From positions 1-37,000 of the forward strand of contig DTRM01000052.1 in NCBI GenBank assembly GCA_012965975.1: 37,000 bases of DNA, read 5' to 3'. The notes beneath the pieces are model-generated. The model saw only the letters and a list, made by a program, of their open reading frames with translations. It searched no databases and was not told where the DNA came from. The position numbers and the translations under genes are program-made. The DNA is from Chromatiaceae bacterium (lineage in GTDB: Bacteria > Pseudomonadota > Gammaproteobacteria > DTRM01). Position 1 is the first letter of the stretch. Each line of letters opens with the position of its first letter. This document shows positions 20,905 to 30,115 of this stretch, in pieces.

Positions 20905-22107
20905 CTATTCTACGTCCTTGACGTCCACGGAACGAATCACTGACTGACACTGAAATGACAACTCGACACGCGTGCCTTCGCTGCGCTCGCTTTCCACCCG
21001 CAACTCCCCTTCCAGTGCACGGGCTCGCTCGTGCATGATCTCAAGCCCCAGTTGCTCCCCTTCGTGTTTACTGCGATGTCCCACCAAACCCTGGCCATCG
21101 TCTTCGATCAGCACCGTGTAGTGATTCCCGACAGCGCGCAACAACACGCGCGCGGTACGGGCGTTGGCGTGCTTGCGAACATTCGTCAACGCCTCTTGCA
21201 CGATACGCAGAACCTGTCGTTGAACTTCATCGGGCAACAGCACCTGTCCGCACTCTTTCTGGAAGATACCGTTAATACCTGAGTCCTGATTAAATCGATC
21301 AACCACCTGCTGGATCGATGAGACCAATTCGTTGCCATCCATCGGCGCGCGGAAATGTGCCAGTAACGTGCGCAACTCGGTATGCGCCTGTTCCACACCA
21401 TCGCCTATCTGATTTAACTGCCGATCGACCAATACGGGCAAGGTGCCGCCTACCGTTTCCTGTAAGGCCTGAACTTGAAAGCGCAAACTGGCGAGCGTCT
21501 GTGCGAGCGAATCGTGCAACTCATGGGCAAGTGATGCGCGTGTATTGCGGATGGTATGCTGCTGAAGTTCTTCCACCTGCCGGGCGTTGGCGACCGCGAC
21601 ACCCAGTTGATGGCCGATCCGTCGCAACAGATCCAGCACGTCCTCGCGTTTGGCCATGCCCTCATCGTCCAAAAAAAGATTGAATACACCCAGCGTGGCC
21701 CCCTGATAATACAGCGGCAACACAATCATCTGCGAAGATGACGCATCCAGTACTGCATCACCCGTTAATAAGGAACAACTTTCCGGATCGCTCTTGCACA
21801 GCAATTCACCGCGAGACAAAGCCTGATTACAAAAACAGTTCTCCACCGGCAAGGTAATCCGCGTGGCAACATCATCTTCATCAAAACCCAGACTCGCGAC
21901 CAGGCACATCTCTCCCTTGGAATTCAGCGTCCTCACCGTTGCGGAACGAGCGCCGACCATTTCCTTCAACACGCGCAGAGAGTGATTTAACAGGCTGTCC
22001 AGATCTGGACAGCGATTGATGCCATCGACTACGTCATACAGTATTTCCAGTGCCGCGGCGCGCTGCGCGAGTCGGGCACTGTTTTTAACTTCAGTCTTGG
22101 ATGGCAT
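20905..22107 (-). CDS. NarX-like histidine kinase (GAF + HisKA_3 + HATPase), apparently soluble
   Basis: Start MPSKTEVKNSARLAQRAAALEILYDVVDGIN at 22107 preferred over the listed 22230. GAF domain with a cysteine group, SLAHELHDSLAQTLASLRFQVQAL H-box, HATPase IEDDGQGL. No obvious transmembrane segment. Confidence 0.88.
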   Translation of the reverse strand: MPSKTEVKNSARLAQRAAALEILYDVVDGINRCPDLDSLLNHSLRVLKEMVGARSATVRTLNSKGEMCLVASLGFDEDDVATRITLPVENCFCNQALSRGELLCKSDPESCSLLTGDAVLDASSSQMIVLPLYYQGATLGVFNLFLDDEGMAKREDVLDLLRRIGHQLGVAVANARQVEELQQHTIRNTRASLAHELHDSLAQTLASLRFQVQALQETVGGTLPVLVDRQLNQIGDGVEQAHTELRTLLAHFRAPMDGNELVSSIQQVVDRFNQDSGINGIFQKECGQVLLPDEVQRQVLRIVQEALTNVRKHANARTARVLLRAVGNHYTVLIEDDGQGLVGHRSKHEGEQLGLEIMHERARALEGELRVESERSEGTRVELSFQCQSVIRSVDVKDVE

Positions 22108-22423
22108 TGATTTTTGCGGCACAGATAAAATCATTATCGGATAGCCCGCCGACCGAGTGAGTACTGAATTGCACCAAACAGTGGTTGTAGCCGATCTCCA
22201 AATCGGGGTGATGGTCCTCCCGATGGACAATCCACGCCATCGCGTTCACGAATGCGATGGTTTCGTAATAGTTCTTGAAGCGAAAATCGCGCTCAATTGC
22301 GTTGGCGTCCGCATTAATGCTCCAACCATCGACTTGCTCACCCAGCAGCTTGGCTTGATCGGACGTCAACGCAGGTGAACCCTTTGCCAGTGCGACGCAT
22401 GTTCGTTGCAACAAATTAGTCAT
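22091..22423 (-). CDS. phhB: Pterin-4a-carbinolamine dehydratase
   Basis: WSINADANAIERDFRFKNYYETIAFVNAMAWIVHREDHHPDLEIGYNHCLVQFSTHSVGGLSDNDFICAAKINAI is the typical PCD signature. Start MTNLLQ at 22423. Confidence 0.93.
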   Translation of the reverse strand: MTNLLQRTCVALAKGSPALTSDQAKLLGEQVDGWSINADANAIERDFRFKNYYETIAFVNAMAWIVHREDHHPDLEIGYNHCLVQFSTHSVGGLSDNDFICAAKINAIQD

Positions 22424-23561
22424 GAGTTTTCTCCTGTGCAATCGCCTCGGAAACGGCCTGCAAACGCAGCACTCGAACCGCCTGCCCGAATTCAGGGCCG
22501 CTCACACCGGATGCCTGTACCGGTGCCGTGTCGACCGCCAACATGGCATCAAGTGAACGCCGTAACACCGACAACCTGGGTGGGTCGGCTTCCGTTAACA
22601 GTTCGCAAACCATCAGCGCATCACGCGCCCGCTGTTCACGCCGTATTGCATCGACGCGCTCCAGTAACGACAGCATATCATCCGCCGACGAGGGATTGGT
22701 TTCTGCCCATAAAATGGCGGCGACGTCAGCCAACTCCGTCAGCCGAGGGGGAATCGCCCAACTCGAAAACAGCGTTGCGATGGAGTCGGATAGATCCAGC
22801 GCCAGACAAAACACCACAAAACGGATGTCCGCGCGCTCGGTTTTGGTGGCCGCTCGTGCCAGCACCTCCAGTGCAGTCGGTGTTGGGGTGGTATTGCCAT
22901 GTCCACTGTCACTGGAGTCGAGTTGATGATGAATCTCGGGGAAAATCTGTGCCAGCGCACCACAGCGCTGCAATACCACAAAGTATCTCTGCGGCTGTGG
23001 ATCAAACATCGCACGAAATGTCTCAGACCAAACCCGGTCGCGCGATAACGCAGACAACTCACTGGACGCTACCATGGTTTTCATCAAACCATGGGTCTCA
23101 TGCGCAACACTAAAACCCCACTGCCCCAGTCGCGCGGCAAATCGTGCGACGCGCAACACGCGCAGCGGATCCTCGACAAACGCGGGCGATACATGACGCA
23201 AGCGACCGTCCTGCAGATCTTGCTGACCATTAAAGGGATCGATCAGTTGCCCCTGACCATCCTCCGCCATCGCATTAATCGTAAGATCACGACGCGCCAA
23301 ATCCTGTTCCAGCGTCACATCAGAATCGCTACAGGTTGCAAACCCGGTGTAGCCCTCGCCGGTTTTGCGCTCGGTGCGTGCGAGCGCATACTCCTCACCG
23401 GTATCCGTATGCTGGAACACCGGAAAATCGCCGTGCACGGGTTTATAACCTTGATCGAGCATATCTTGTTCGGTCGCACCTACCACCACCCAGTCGCGAT
23501 CGATCGGCGTCACATCCAGCAGATGATCACGCACCGCACCGCCAACCAGATAGATGTTCAT
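22416..23561 (-). CDS. cca: CCA-adding tRNA nucleotidyltransferase with degenerate HD region
   Basis: 381 aa; MNIYLVGGAVRDHLLDVTPIDRDWVVVGAT, ALARTERKTGEGYTGF, RRDLTINAMAED, HVSPAFVEDPLRVLRVARFAAR closely resemble E. coli Cca; the C-terminal half diverges. Confidence 0.95.
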   Translation of the reverse strand: MNIYLVGGAVRDHLLDVTPIDRDWVVVGATEQDMLDQGYKPVHGDFPVFQHTDTGEEYALARTERKTGEGYTGFATCSDSDVTLEQDLARRDLTINAMAEDGQGQLIDPFNGQQDLQDGRLRHVSPAFVEDPLRVLRVARFAARLGQWGFSVAHETHGLMKTMVASSELSALSRDRVWSETFRAMFDPQPQRYFVVLQRCGALAQIFPEIHHQLDSSDSGHGNTTPTPTALEVLARAATKTERADIRFVVFCLALDLSDSIATLFSSWAIPPRLTELADVAAILWAETNPSSADDMLSLLERVDAIRREQRARDALMVCELLTEADPPRLSVLRRSLDAMLAVDTAPVQASGVSGPEFGQAVRVLRLQAVSEAIAQEKTHD

Positions 23562-25354
23562 GACCCTGAACTACCCTGTGGTTCTTTTTTCTGCAACTCC
23601 CACATCGTTAGATAGTGGCCGTTGTGTGCCAACAGTTCCTCGTGCGTGCCCCGCTCTACGATCGAACCCTGATCCAACACCACGATCTGATCGGCATCGA
23701 CAATGGTGGACAGACGATGGGCAATCACCAGCGTGGTACGATTCTTGGCGACTTCGGCCAACGTTTCCTGGATGTCTTGTTCGGTTTTGGTGTCAAGCGC
23801 AGAGGTCGCCTCGTCAAATACCAGCACGGATGGCTGTTTCAAGATCGCGCGGGCAATGGCCACGCGCTGTTTCTCACCACCCGACAACTTAAGGCCACGT
23901 TCACCCACCATGGTTTCGTAGGCATCGGGCAACGATTCGATAAATTCTTTTATGTGCGCCATGGCCGCCGCCTGTTCGATCTCGGCACGGCTGGCATCGG
24001 GTCGCGCATACGCCAGGTTGTAGTACAAGGTATCGTTAAACAACACCACGTCCTGTGGCACAATACCGATCGCGGCGCGTAGTGAATCCTGTGTCACCTC
24101 ACGAATATCTTGCCCATCGATGGTGATACTACCATCGGTCACATCGTAAAACCGAAACAACAAGCGCGCGAGCGTCGACTTACCAGCCCCACTAGGACCG
24201 ACCACTGCGACCTTCTTGCCCGGCTCCAGGGTCAAACTAAAATCCTTCAGGATCGGGCGCTCGGGTTGATAGGAAAAATTGACGGCGTCGAAACATACCT
24301 TCGCATGATCGGTTTTCAGGCTCGTGGCCTGCTCCGCATCCTGTACCTCGGCCTCGGTTTCCAGCAACTTCACCATCAAATCCATATCCGCAAACGAATA
24401 CTTGAGTTGACGATAGACAATGCCGAGAAAATTTAACGGGATAAACAACTGCAATAACAGGGCGTTGACCAACACCAGATCGCCCATGCTCATCTCGCCG
24501 GAAACCACACCATTAGCGGCAAAAATCATCAGAAACGTGACACCGACCGCGATGATGGATCCCTGCCCGAAATTTAACGCCGACATGGATGTCTGACTTT
24601 GCACTGCGGCGTGCTCCCACTTTTCGAGCGTGCTGTCGTAGCGATTTAGCTCCAACTCCTCGTTACCGAAATATTTCACCGTCTCGTAGTTAATCAGGCT
24701 ATCGACGGAACGGGAATTGGCCTCAGAATCGAGTGCGTTCATAGTCAAACGAAAATGCATGCGCCACTCGGTCACCATCAGCGTGAATATGACATATGCC
24801 GCGACCGTCAAAAACGTCACGAACGCAAACTTGGCGTCGTACTGACTAAACAGAATCGACGCCACCAACACGAACTCCGCCATGGTTGGCAGGATGTTAA
24901 ACAACAGATAGTTGAGGATACTGCTCAGGCTACGGGTACCGCGATCCAGATCCTGACTGATCGCGCCGGTTTTGCGCTGCAAATGGAAACGCAGACTAAG
25001 CTCGTGCAAATGCCGCAGAACCTTCAGGGAAATCTGCCGCATCGCGCGATAGCGGACTTTGGCAAATACCGCATCGCGCAATTCATTGAACAGCGACGCC
25101 GCCAAACGCAGCGCACCATAGCCGAGCAGAAAGGTCAGCGGCAACACCAGTGGCCCGGCGCCGGTGGCATCAAGACTATCCACGATTTCCTTCAGAACCA
25201 GCGGTACGCCGACATTTGCAACCTTGGCCAGCACCAGCGACAGCAGCGCCAACGCCGCACGACCGCGGTAATCCCACAAAAGTGGGGCCATCGCGCGGAT
25301 ATTCTGCCAGTCGCGCCGGTCAGTATGGGGTTCTGATGTGTAGAGTGTATGCAT
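23558..25354 (-). CDS. ABC exporter, fused permease/ATPase, Atm1/HMT1 type
   Basis: 598 aa; multi-TM N-terminus, Walker A GPSGAGKST, LSGGEKQRVAIARAIL, VFDEATSALDTKTE; permease core resembles ABCB7/Atm1-type exporters. Confidence 0.88.
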   Translation of the reverse strand: MHTLYTSEPHTDRRDWQNIRAMAPLLWDYRGRAALALLSLVLAKVANVGVPLVLKEIVDSLDATGAGPLVLPLTFLLGYGALRLAASLFNELRDAVFAKVRYRAMRQISLKVLRHLHELSLRFHLQRKTGAISQDLDRGTRSLSSILNYLLFNILPTMAEFVLVASILFSQYDAKFAFVTFLTVAAYVIFTLMVTEWRMHFRLTMNALDSEANSRSVDSLINYETVKYFGNEELELNRYDSTLEKWEHAAVQSQTSMSALNFGQGSIIAVGVTFLMIFAANGVVSGEMSMGDLVLVNALLLQLFIPLNFLGIVYRQLKYSFADMDLMVKLLETEAEVQDAEQATSLKTDHAKVCFDAVNFSYQPERPILKDFSLTLEPGKKVAVVGPSGAGKSTLARLLFRFYDVTDGSITIDGQDIREVTQDSLRAAIGIVPQDVVLFNDTLYYNLAYARPDASRAEIEQAAAMAHIKEFIESLPDAYETMVGERGLKLSGGEKQRVAIARAILKQPSVLVFDEATSALDTKTEQDIQETLAEVAKNRTTLVIAHRLSTIVDADQIVVLDQGSIVERGTHEELLAHNGHYLTMWELQKKEPQGSSGS

Positions 25355-25439
25355 GCCAAACTGATACTATATATCCAGTTACGTGTTTAAAGTTCAGAGC
25401 TGATCCAGTCGATCAGCTATCTTATCAGAGGTTGGAATT

Positions 25440-25769
25440 GTGGAAGACGATATAAATACCATTGGTGAAGGATGTGGCAACAAAGAACCCTACGCCCTTC
25501 AAGTCACCGACAATAGCATGGAACCCGAGTTTCCCGATGGATGCGTTGTCATTATCGAGCCAATGGAGCGCTGCAATCATGGTCACTTTGTGTTCGCCGA
25601 ACATGGTGAAGAACGCTGGTTTCGACAGTATATCGAGGCCGATGGGCGACGTTATTTGATGCCACTGAACGACATCTATCCGGAGATCGAAATTACCTTA
25701 CCCTTCACGGTGATCGGTCTAATCGTGCAAAGCAATATTAAACGCAAGATAAAACACTACAAAATCTGA
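25440..25769 (+). CDS. Stand-alone S24/LexA-like peptidase domain protein
   Basis: 109 aa, GTG start; YALQVTDNSMEPEFPDGCVVIIEPM...GHFVFAEHGEERWFRQYIEADGRRYLMPLN resembles the S24 C-terminal domain; no helix-turn-helix region. Confidence 0.8.
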   Translation: MEDDINTIGEGCGNKEPYALQVTDNSMEPEFPDGCVVIIEPMERCNHGHFVFAEHGEERWFRQYIEADGRRYLMPLNDIYPEIEITLPFTVIGLIVQSNIKRKIKHYKI

Positions 25770-26809
25770 TGAATCGACTGTCTTCACTGCTTGCCGCGCT
25801 GCTAACGATGGGGTTGCTTGGTTGCTCGGATGAGACCAACACCCCCTCCTCCCACCATGGTTCATCGGCGCCGCATGCCGTAGAAACCCGCATCGCGACC
25901 CTGCAACGCATCAGCATGACCCGTACGCGCAGCGGCACGCTTCAAGCACGCCAGAGCGTTCGAATTTTTACTCAGGTGGATGGTGCGATCGTATCCTTGC
26001 CATTTTATGCGGGTGACCGCGTAAACACCGGTGATGTTCTCGCGACACTCGATCAACGACTGTTAAAGGCTGAACTGGAACGCGAACGAGCCAGTCGGCA
26101 GCAAGCCGAGTTGACCTTGACCAGGGTTAAACAATTGAACGCCGAACGGCTGGCGTCCGATGATGAACTAGCGCAGGCAAAGACCGGCCTGCAAGTCGCG
26201 CTTGCGAACGAAAGCGTGACCCAGACCCGGCTTGCGTACACTGAGATCAAGGCGCCGTTTGGTGGCATCATCAGCGAGCGGCACGCCGAGCCGGGCGATG
26301 CCGTGGGCAATCACACACACATACTTGGCCTCACCAATCCCGACTCGCTGTTTGTCGAGGTACAAGTATCGGACCAGCTGTTGTCACAGTTGCGGGTCGG
26401 CGACCCAGCAGCGGTTGCAATCGATGCCCAGCATGGAAATCCGGTTCGCGCGCAGATAACCCGCATTCACCCACAGTTGGATAACACGACGCACCAAGGC
26501 ATTGTTGAGCTTGAGTTCGATCGCTTGCCTGCCAACACACGCATGGGACAACTCTGCCAAGTCACCTTTGAACTACCTGCAAGCGATCGTCTGATGATTC
26601 CTTTCGCCGCGCTGCAACGCGATGCGCGCAGCGAACATATCTACATCGTTAATCAAGGCAAGGCCCAGCGCGTGGATGTCGGCAGCGGCATGCGGATCGA
26701 TCAGCAGATCGAGATCACGACGGGACTGGTGGCCGGCATAGCGGTTGTCACTCGCGGTTTTCTTGGCCTGCGTGACGGAAAAACGGTCGCGTTGCCCGCC
26801 GCGAAATGA
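25769..26809 (+). CDS. RND efflux periplasmic adaptor (membrane-fusion protein)
   Basis: 346 aa; lipobox LLGCS; barrel-sandwich and alpha-hairpin (RSGTLQARQSVRIFTQVDGAIVSLPFYAGDRVNTGDVLATLDQRLLKAELERERA). TGATG coupling to the upstream gene. Confidence 0.92.
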   Translation: MNRLSSLLAALLTMGLLGCSDETNTPSSHHGSSAPHAVETRIATLQRISMTRTRSGTLQARQSVRIFTQVDGAIVSLPFYAGDRVNTGDVLATLDQRLLKAELERERASRQQAELTLTRVKQLNAERLASDDELAQAKTGLQVALANESVTQTRLAYTEIKAPFGGIISERHAEPGDAVGNHTHILGLTNPDSLFVEVQVSDQLLSQLRVGDPAAVAIDAQHGNPVRAQITRIHPQLDNTTHQGIVELEFDRLPANTRMGQLCQVTFELPASDRLMIPFAALQRDARSEHIYIVNQGKAQRVDVGSGMRIDQQIEITTGLVAGIAVVTRGFLGLRDGKTVALPAAK

Positions 26810-29800
26810 AGCAGAAGTTTTCCAGCGGCGGCTTGGCCGTATGGTCCACGCGACACCCGATCGGGGTCAGCATGATCGCCATCGCCATCATCGTGCTTGG
26901 CTTGTTTAGCCTCGGCCGCCTCGGCGTCGATTTGTTACCCAACCTGATCTATCCTGATATCCGTGTGCGCATTCTCGACTCGGGCGTACCAGCCACCATT
27001 ATGGAAGACAAGGTGACACGCCAACTGGAGGAACAACTGGCCATCACCGAAGGTGCGGTACGCGTTCAGTCACGCACCAGCGAAGGACGCAGCGCCGTTG
27101 ATCTGAGTTTCGATTACGGTACCGATATTGATCAGGCACTGCGCGATGCGAGTACCCGCCTTGATCGAGCCAAACGATTCTTACCCGACAGTATTGAACC
27201 CCCTGTCATCTACAAACGTGACCCCTCGCAGATACCGGTTCTCGAAATCGTGGTCGCGTCAGACAGTATGGACGCCGTTTCCCTCACCACCTGGGTCGAC
27301 TATGTGTTCACCAAATGGTTTCTTACCCTGCCGGGCGTTGCTGCGGTTGAGGTTGGGGGCGGTCTCGAGCGCGAAATTCAGGTTTTGGCCGATCCCGTCA
27401 AACTGGCCGGTCGTGACATGGATCTCGACACCGTTGCCAACGCGATCCGTAACAACAATCAAGACTATGCCGCGGGTCGTCTTGAGTCTGGCAACCAACA
27501 GATCAGCAGTCGCACCATCGGGCGTCTTGACTCGATTGAGGCCCTAAACAACATCGCCCTGAGTACCACCAACGAGGGTAGTCAGCCGATCCTGCTAAGG
27601 GAAATTGCCGACACACTGGATACCCATGCCGATGAGCGCCTGCGCATTCGCCTGAATCAGGATAGCGGCATCAAGATATCGATTCAGAAGCAACCCGGTG
27701 CCAATACCGTAGAAGTGGTGGATGAAGTCCGTCACCGCCTTGATTGGTTACGCAAGCAATCACTGATCCCCAAGGGCGTGTCGATTGAGACGGTCTCCGA
27801 TCAGGCGGTGTTTGTGCGCCAGGCACTACACAACGCCAGCCAGGCCGCGCTGTCGGGCGGCATCCTTGCGATGCTGGTGGTATACCTGTTTCTCGGCAGT
27901 TTAGTGCGCACCCTGATTATCGGTAGCGCCATTCCCATTGCCATTCTGGTGACCTTTCTATTGATGGGGTTCGGCGACCTGACACTCAACGTCATGACTC
28001 TGGGCGGACTGGCGCTGGGCATTGGTTTGCTAGTCGACAGCACCATTGTAATGCTGGAAAACATCACCCGACATCAGCACGTCGATAGCAATCTCGAACA
28101 AGCGCCGGTAGAGGCCGCTGGCGAGGTCAACAGCGCCATCGTCGCCTCCACCATGACCAATCTGGCGGCGATCCTGCCGTTCCTATTTATCACCGGACTC
28201 ACGGGACTGCTGTTCCGGGAACTGATCTTCACCATCTCCGCTGCGATTCTTGCGTCCATGCTGGTCGCACTCACGCTGGTTCCCGCACTGGCGACGCGCA
28301 TCGGGCTAATGCCGACCAATACCTTCCGCACCCATATTGATAACACCATGCAGCGTCTGCAAAACAGGTACTCGGACAACATCAGAAAGGCACTCAATGC
28401 ACCGTGGATCGTGATTGGAGTGTTTATCGCGCTGCTCGCGTGGAGCGTACCCACCCTTTTATCGCTGGATGAGACGTTCCTGCCGAGCATGGACGATGGC
28501 CAGATTCGCGTCAGCATCACGGCCGATCCCGGCATCAATCTTGAACGCATGGACGATATTGTTCGAGACATTGAAACCCTATATCAGTCGCGTGACGATG
28601 TTGAAAGCGTGTTTGCACAAGTGGGGGGATTCGTCTTCGGGCGCTCCAGTTACGAGTCAAGCAATCGCAGCAGCCTGTCGGTGCAACTGACGCCCCGATC
28701 ACGGCGCAATCTAAGCAGCGACGCGTGGGTATCCGTCATGCAAAAAGAAGTTGCCCAACTCGGCTTGGTGGGGGTATCAGTACGCATGCGGGTTAGAGGG
28801 CTACGCGGAGTCAGCCTCAGTCATGGTGACGATGACATCAGCATCCGCGTGCAGGGACAAAGTCTGGACACCCTCGAGGACATTGGCGATCGCTTTGTCT
28901 CCGCGCTCGAATCGGTACAAGGGGTGCGTAACCTAGAACATTCCCTTGAAGATAAAAAACAGGAACTCGCGGTGGTGATCAATCACGAGCGCGCCGCACG
29001 TTTTGGCGTCACCGGGAAAGACATCGGCAGCGCAGTACGCAATGCACTGGAAGGCAGCATTGTCAGCGACTATATCGATGGTGACCGCAGCATTGATGTT
29101 CGCCTACGACTCGCACCCGCATCATTATCCGCGCCGCAACACCTCGACGAGATCATCCTGCGCTCAAGCAGCGGACAGATTGTACATCTGGCCGATGTCG
29201 CAACGGTTGAACTGGTCGCATCGCCGGCCACGATTCGACGTGACCTGCAGCAGCGCATCGTGGAGGTCAGCGCCTCACTCGATGGCACCACCCCACTCGG
29301 CGAGGTGCTGGAGAGTATACTTGGACGTCTGGAGCAGGTCCCCATCGAGGATGGATACGGATTTTATGAAGGCGGCGCTGGAGATACCTTGCAGGCCAGT
29401 CGCGAACTCGGCATGGCGTTGATTGGACTTGCGATCTTTCTGGTCTTCGTGGTCATGGCCGTGCAATACGAATCGCTACGCAATCCACTGGTCATTATTA
29501 CCAGCGTTCCGTTTGCGGTGATTGGCGTGACACTAGGGCTTTCCCTGCTCGGGTTACCCGTATCCATGCCGGTGCGACTGGGGCTGATCATGCTGGCCGG
29601 CATTGTTGTCAACAATGCCATTGTGTTGGTCGAGTGTATCGAGATTCAACGTCGACAAGATATGCAAGTCACGGATGCGATCGTTGCGGCCGCACGTATT
29701 CGACTGCGACCCATTCTCATGACGACACTGACCACGGTTGCGGGACTGACGCCGCTGGCACTGGCGCTGGGCGAAGGTGCTGAGATGTTACAACCGCTGG

Positions 29801-29889
29801 CCTTAACGATCGTATTTGGGCTCAGTTTTTCACTGTTGGTTAGTCTATTGCTGGCACCGTGTGTGTATTGTCTTATGCACCGAGAGTAG
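26806..29889 (+). CDS. RND-family efflux permease
   Basis: 1027 aa; AcrB/MexB-type topology, GGLALGIGLLVDSTIVMLENITRH and GLIMLAGIVVNNAIVLVECIEIQRR signatures. ATGA overlap with the adaptor. Confidence 0.95.
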   Translation: MKQKFSSGGLAVWSTRHPIGVSMIAIAIIVLGLFSLGRLGVDLLPNLIYPDIRVRILDSGVPATIMEDKVTRQLEEQLAITEGAVRVQSRTSEGRSAVDLSFDYGTDIDQALRDASTRLDRAKRFLPDSIEPPVIYKRDPSQIPVLEIVVASDSMDAVSLTTWVDYVFTKWFLTLPGVAAVEVGGGLEREIQVLADPVKLAGRDMDLDTVANAIRNNNQDYAAGRLESGNQQISSRTIGRLDSIEALNNIALSTTNEGSQPILLREIADTLDTHADERLRIRLNQDSGIKISIQKQPGANTVEVVDEVRHRLDWLRKQSLIPKGVSIETVSDQAVFVRQALHNASQAALSGGILAMLVVYLFLGSLVRTLIIGSAIPIAILVTFLLMGFGDLTLNVMTLGGLALGIGLLVDSTIVMLENITRHQHVDSNLEQAPVEAAGEVNSAIVASTMTNLAAILPFLFITGLTGLLFRELIFTISAAILASMLVALTLVPALATRIGLMPTNTFRTHIDNTMQRLQNRYSDNIRKALNAPWIVIGVFIALLAWSVPTLLSLDETFLPSMDDGQIRVSITADPGINLERMDDIVRDIETLYQSRDDVESVFAQVGGFVFGRSSYESSNRSSLSVQLTPRSRRNLSSDAWVSVMQKEVAQLGLVGVSVRMRVRGLRGVSLSHGDDDISIRVQGQSLDTLEDIGDRFVSALESVQGVRNLEHSLEDKKQELAVVINHERAARFGVTGKDIGSAVRNALEGSIVSDYIDGDRSIDVRLRLAPASLSAPQHLDEIILRSSSGQIVHLADVATVELVASPATIRRDLQQRIVEVSASLDGTTPLGEVLESILGRLEQVPIEDGYGFYEGGAGDTLQASRELGMALIGLAIFLVFVVMAVQYESLRNPLVIITSVPFAVIGVTLGLSLLGLPVSMPVRLGLIMLAGIVVNNAIVLVECIEIQRRQDMQVTDAIVAAARIRLRPILMTTLTTVAGLTPLALALGEGAEMLQPLALTIVFGLSFSLLVSLLLAPCVYCLMHRE

Positions 29890-29935
29890 ACACTACGATC
29901 TACCCGCCTTAACCCGACTTAAATATGCCATCCTG

Positions 29936-30115
29936 TTATCCAGCACCGAACCATGGCGTGCTGGAGTCGCTCGGGGCTGTTACTTGCATCAATACCAGAT
30001 CCTCAAGCTGATGACCGGCCTCAATTTCCTGCAACAGGCTCAATTGCTCATCATCAAGCGGGGCGATTCTCATCGCGTAGCCCTTGCGCCAAATCAGTAG
30101 GAAACTGCGTTCGAA
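29936..30115 (-). pseudogene. Possible C-terminal remnant of an HvfC/BufC (DUF2063)-like protein
   Basis: Minus-strand ...LLKFERSFLLIWRKGYAMRIAPLDDEQLSLLQEIEAGHQLEDLVLM... resembles the winged-helix C-terminus of DUF2063 proteins; no intact upstream part on that strand. Confidence 0.45.

Noticed and set aside
20905-22107. Calling this a true nitrate sensor NarX
   Set aside because: No periplasmic nitrate-binding or TM segment is visible and no nitrate reductase genes are present, so only NarX-like is supported.
22406-23113. 235-aa plus-strand ORF opposite cca
   Set aside because: Proline/histidine/arginine-rich antisense translation; cca is intact.
24755-25336. 193-aa plus-strand ORF opposite the ABC exporter
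   Set aside because: Glutamine/arginine-rich shadow ORF antisense to a clear ABC transporter.
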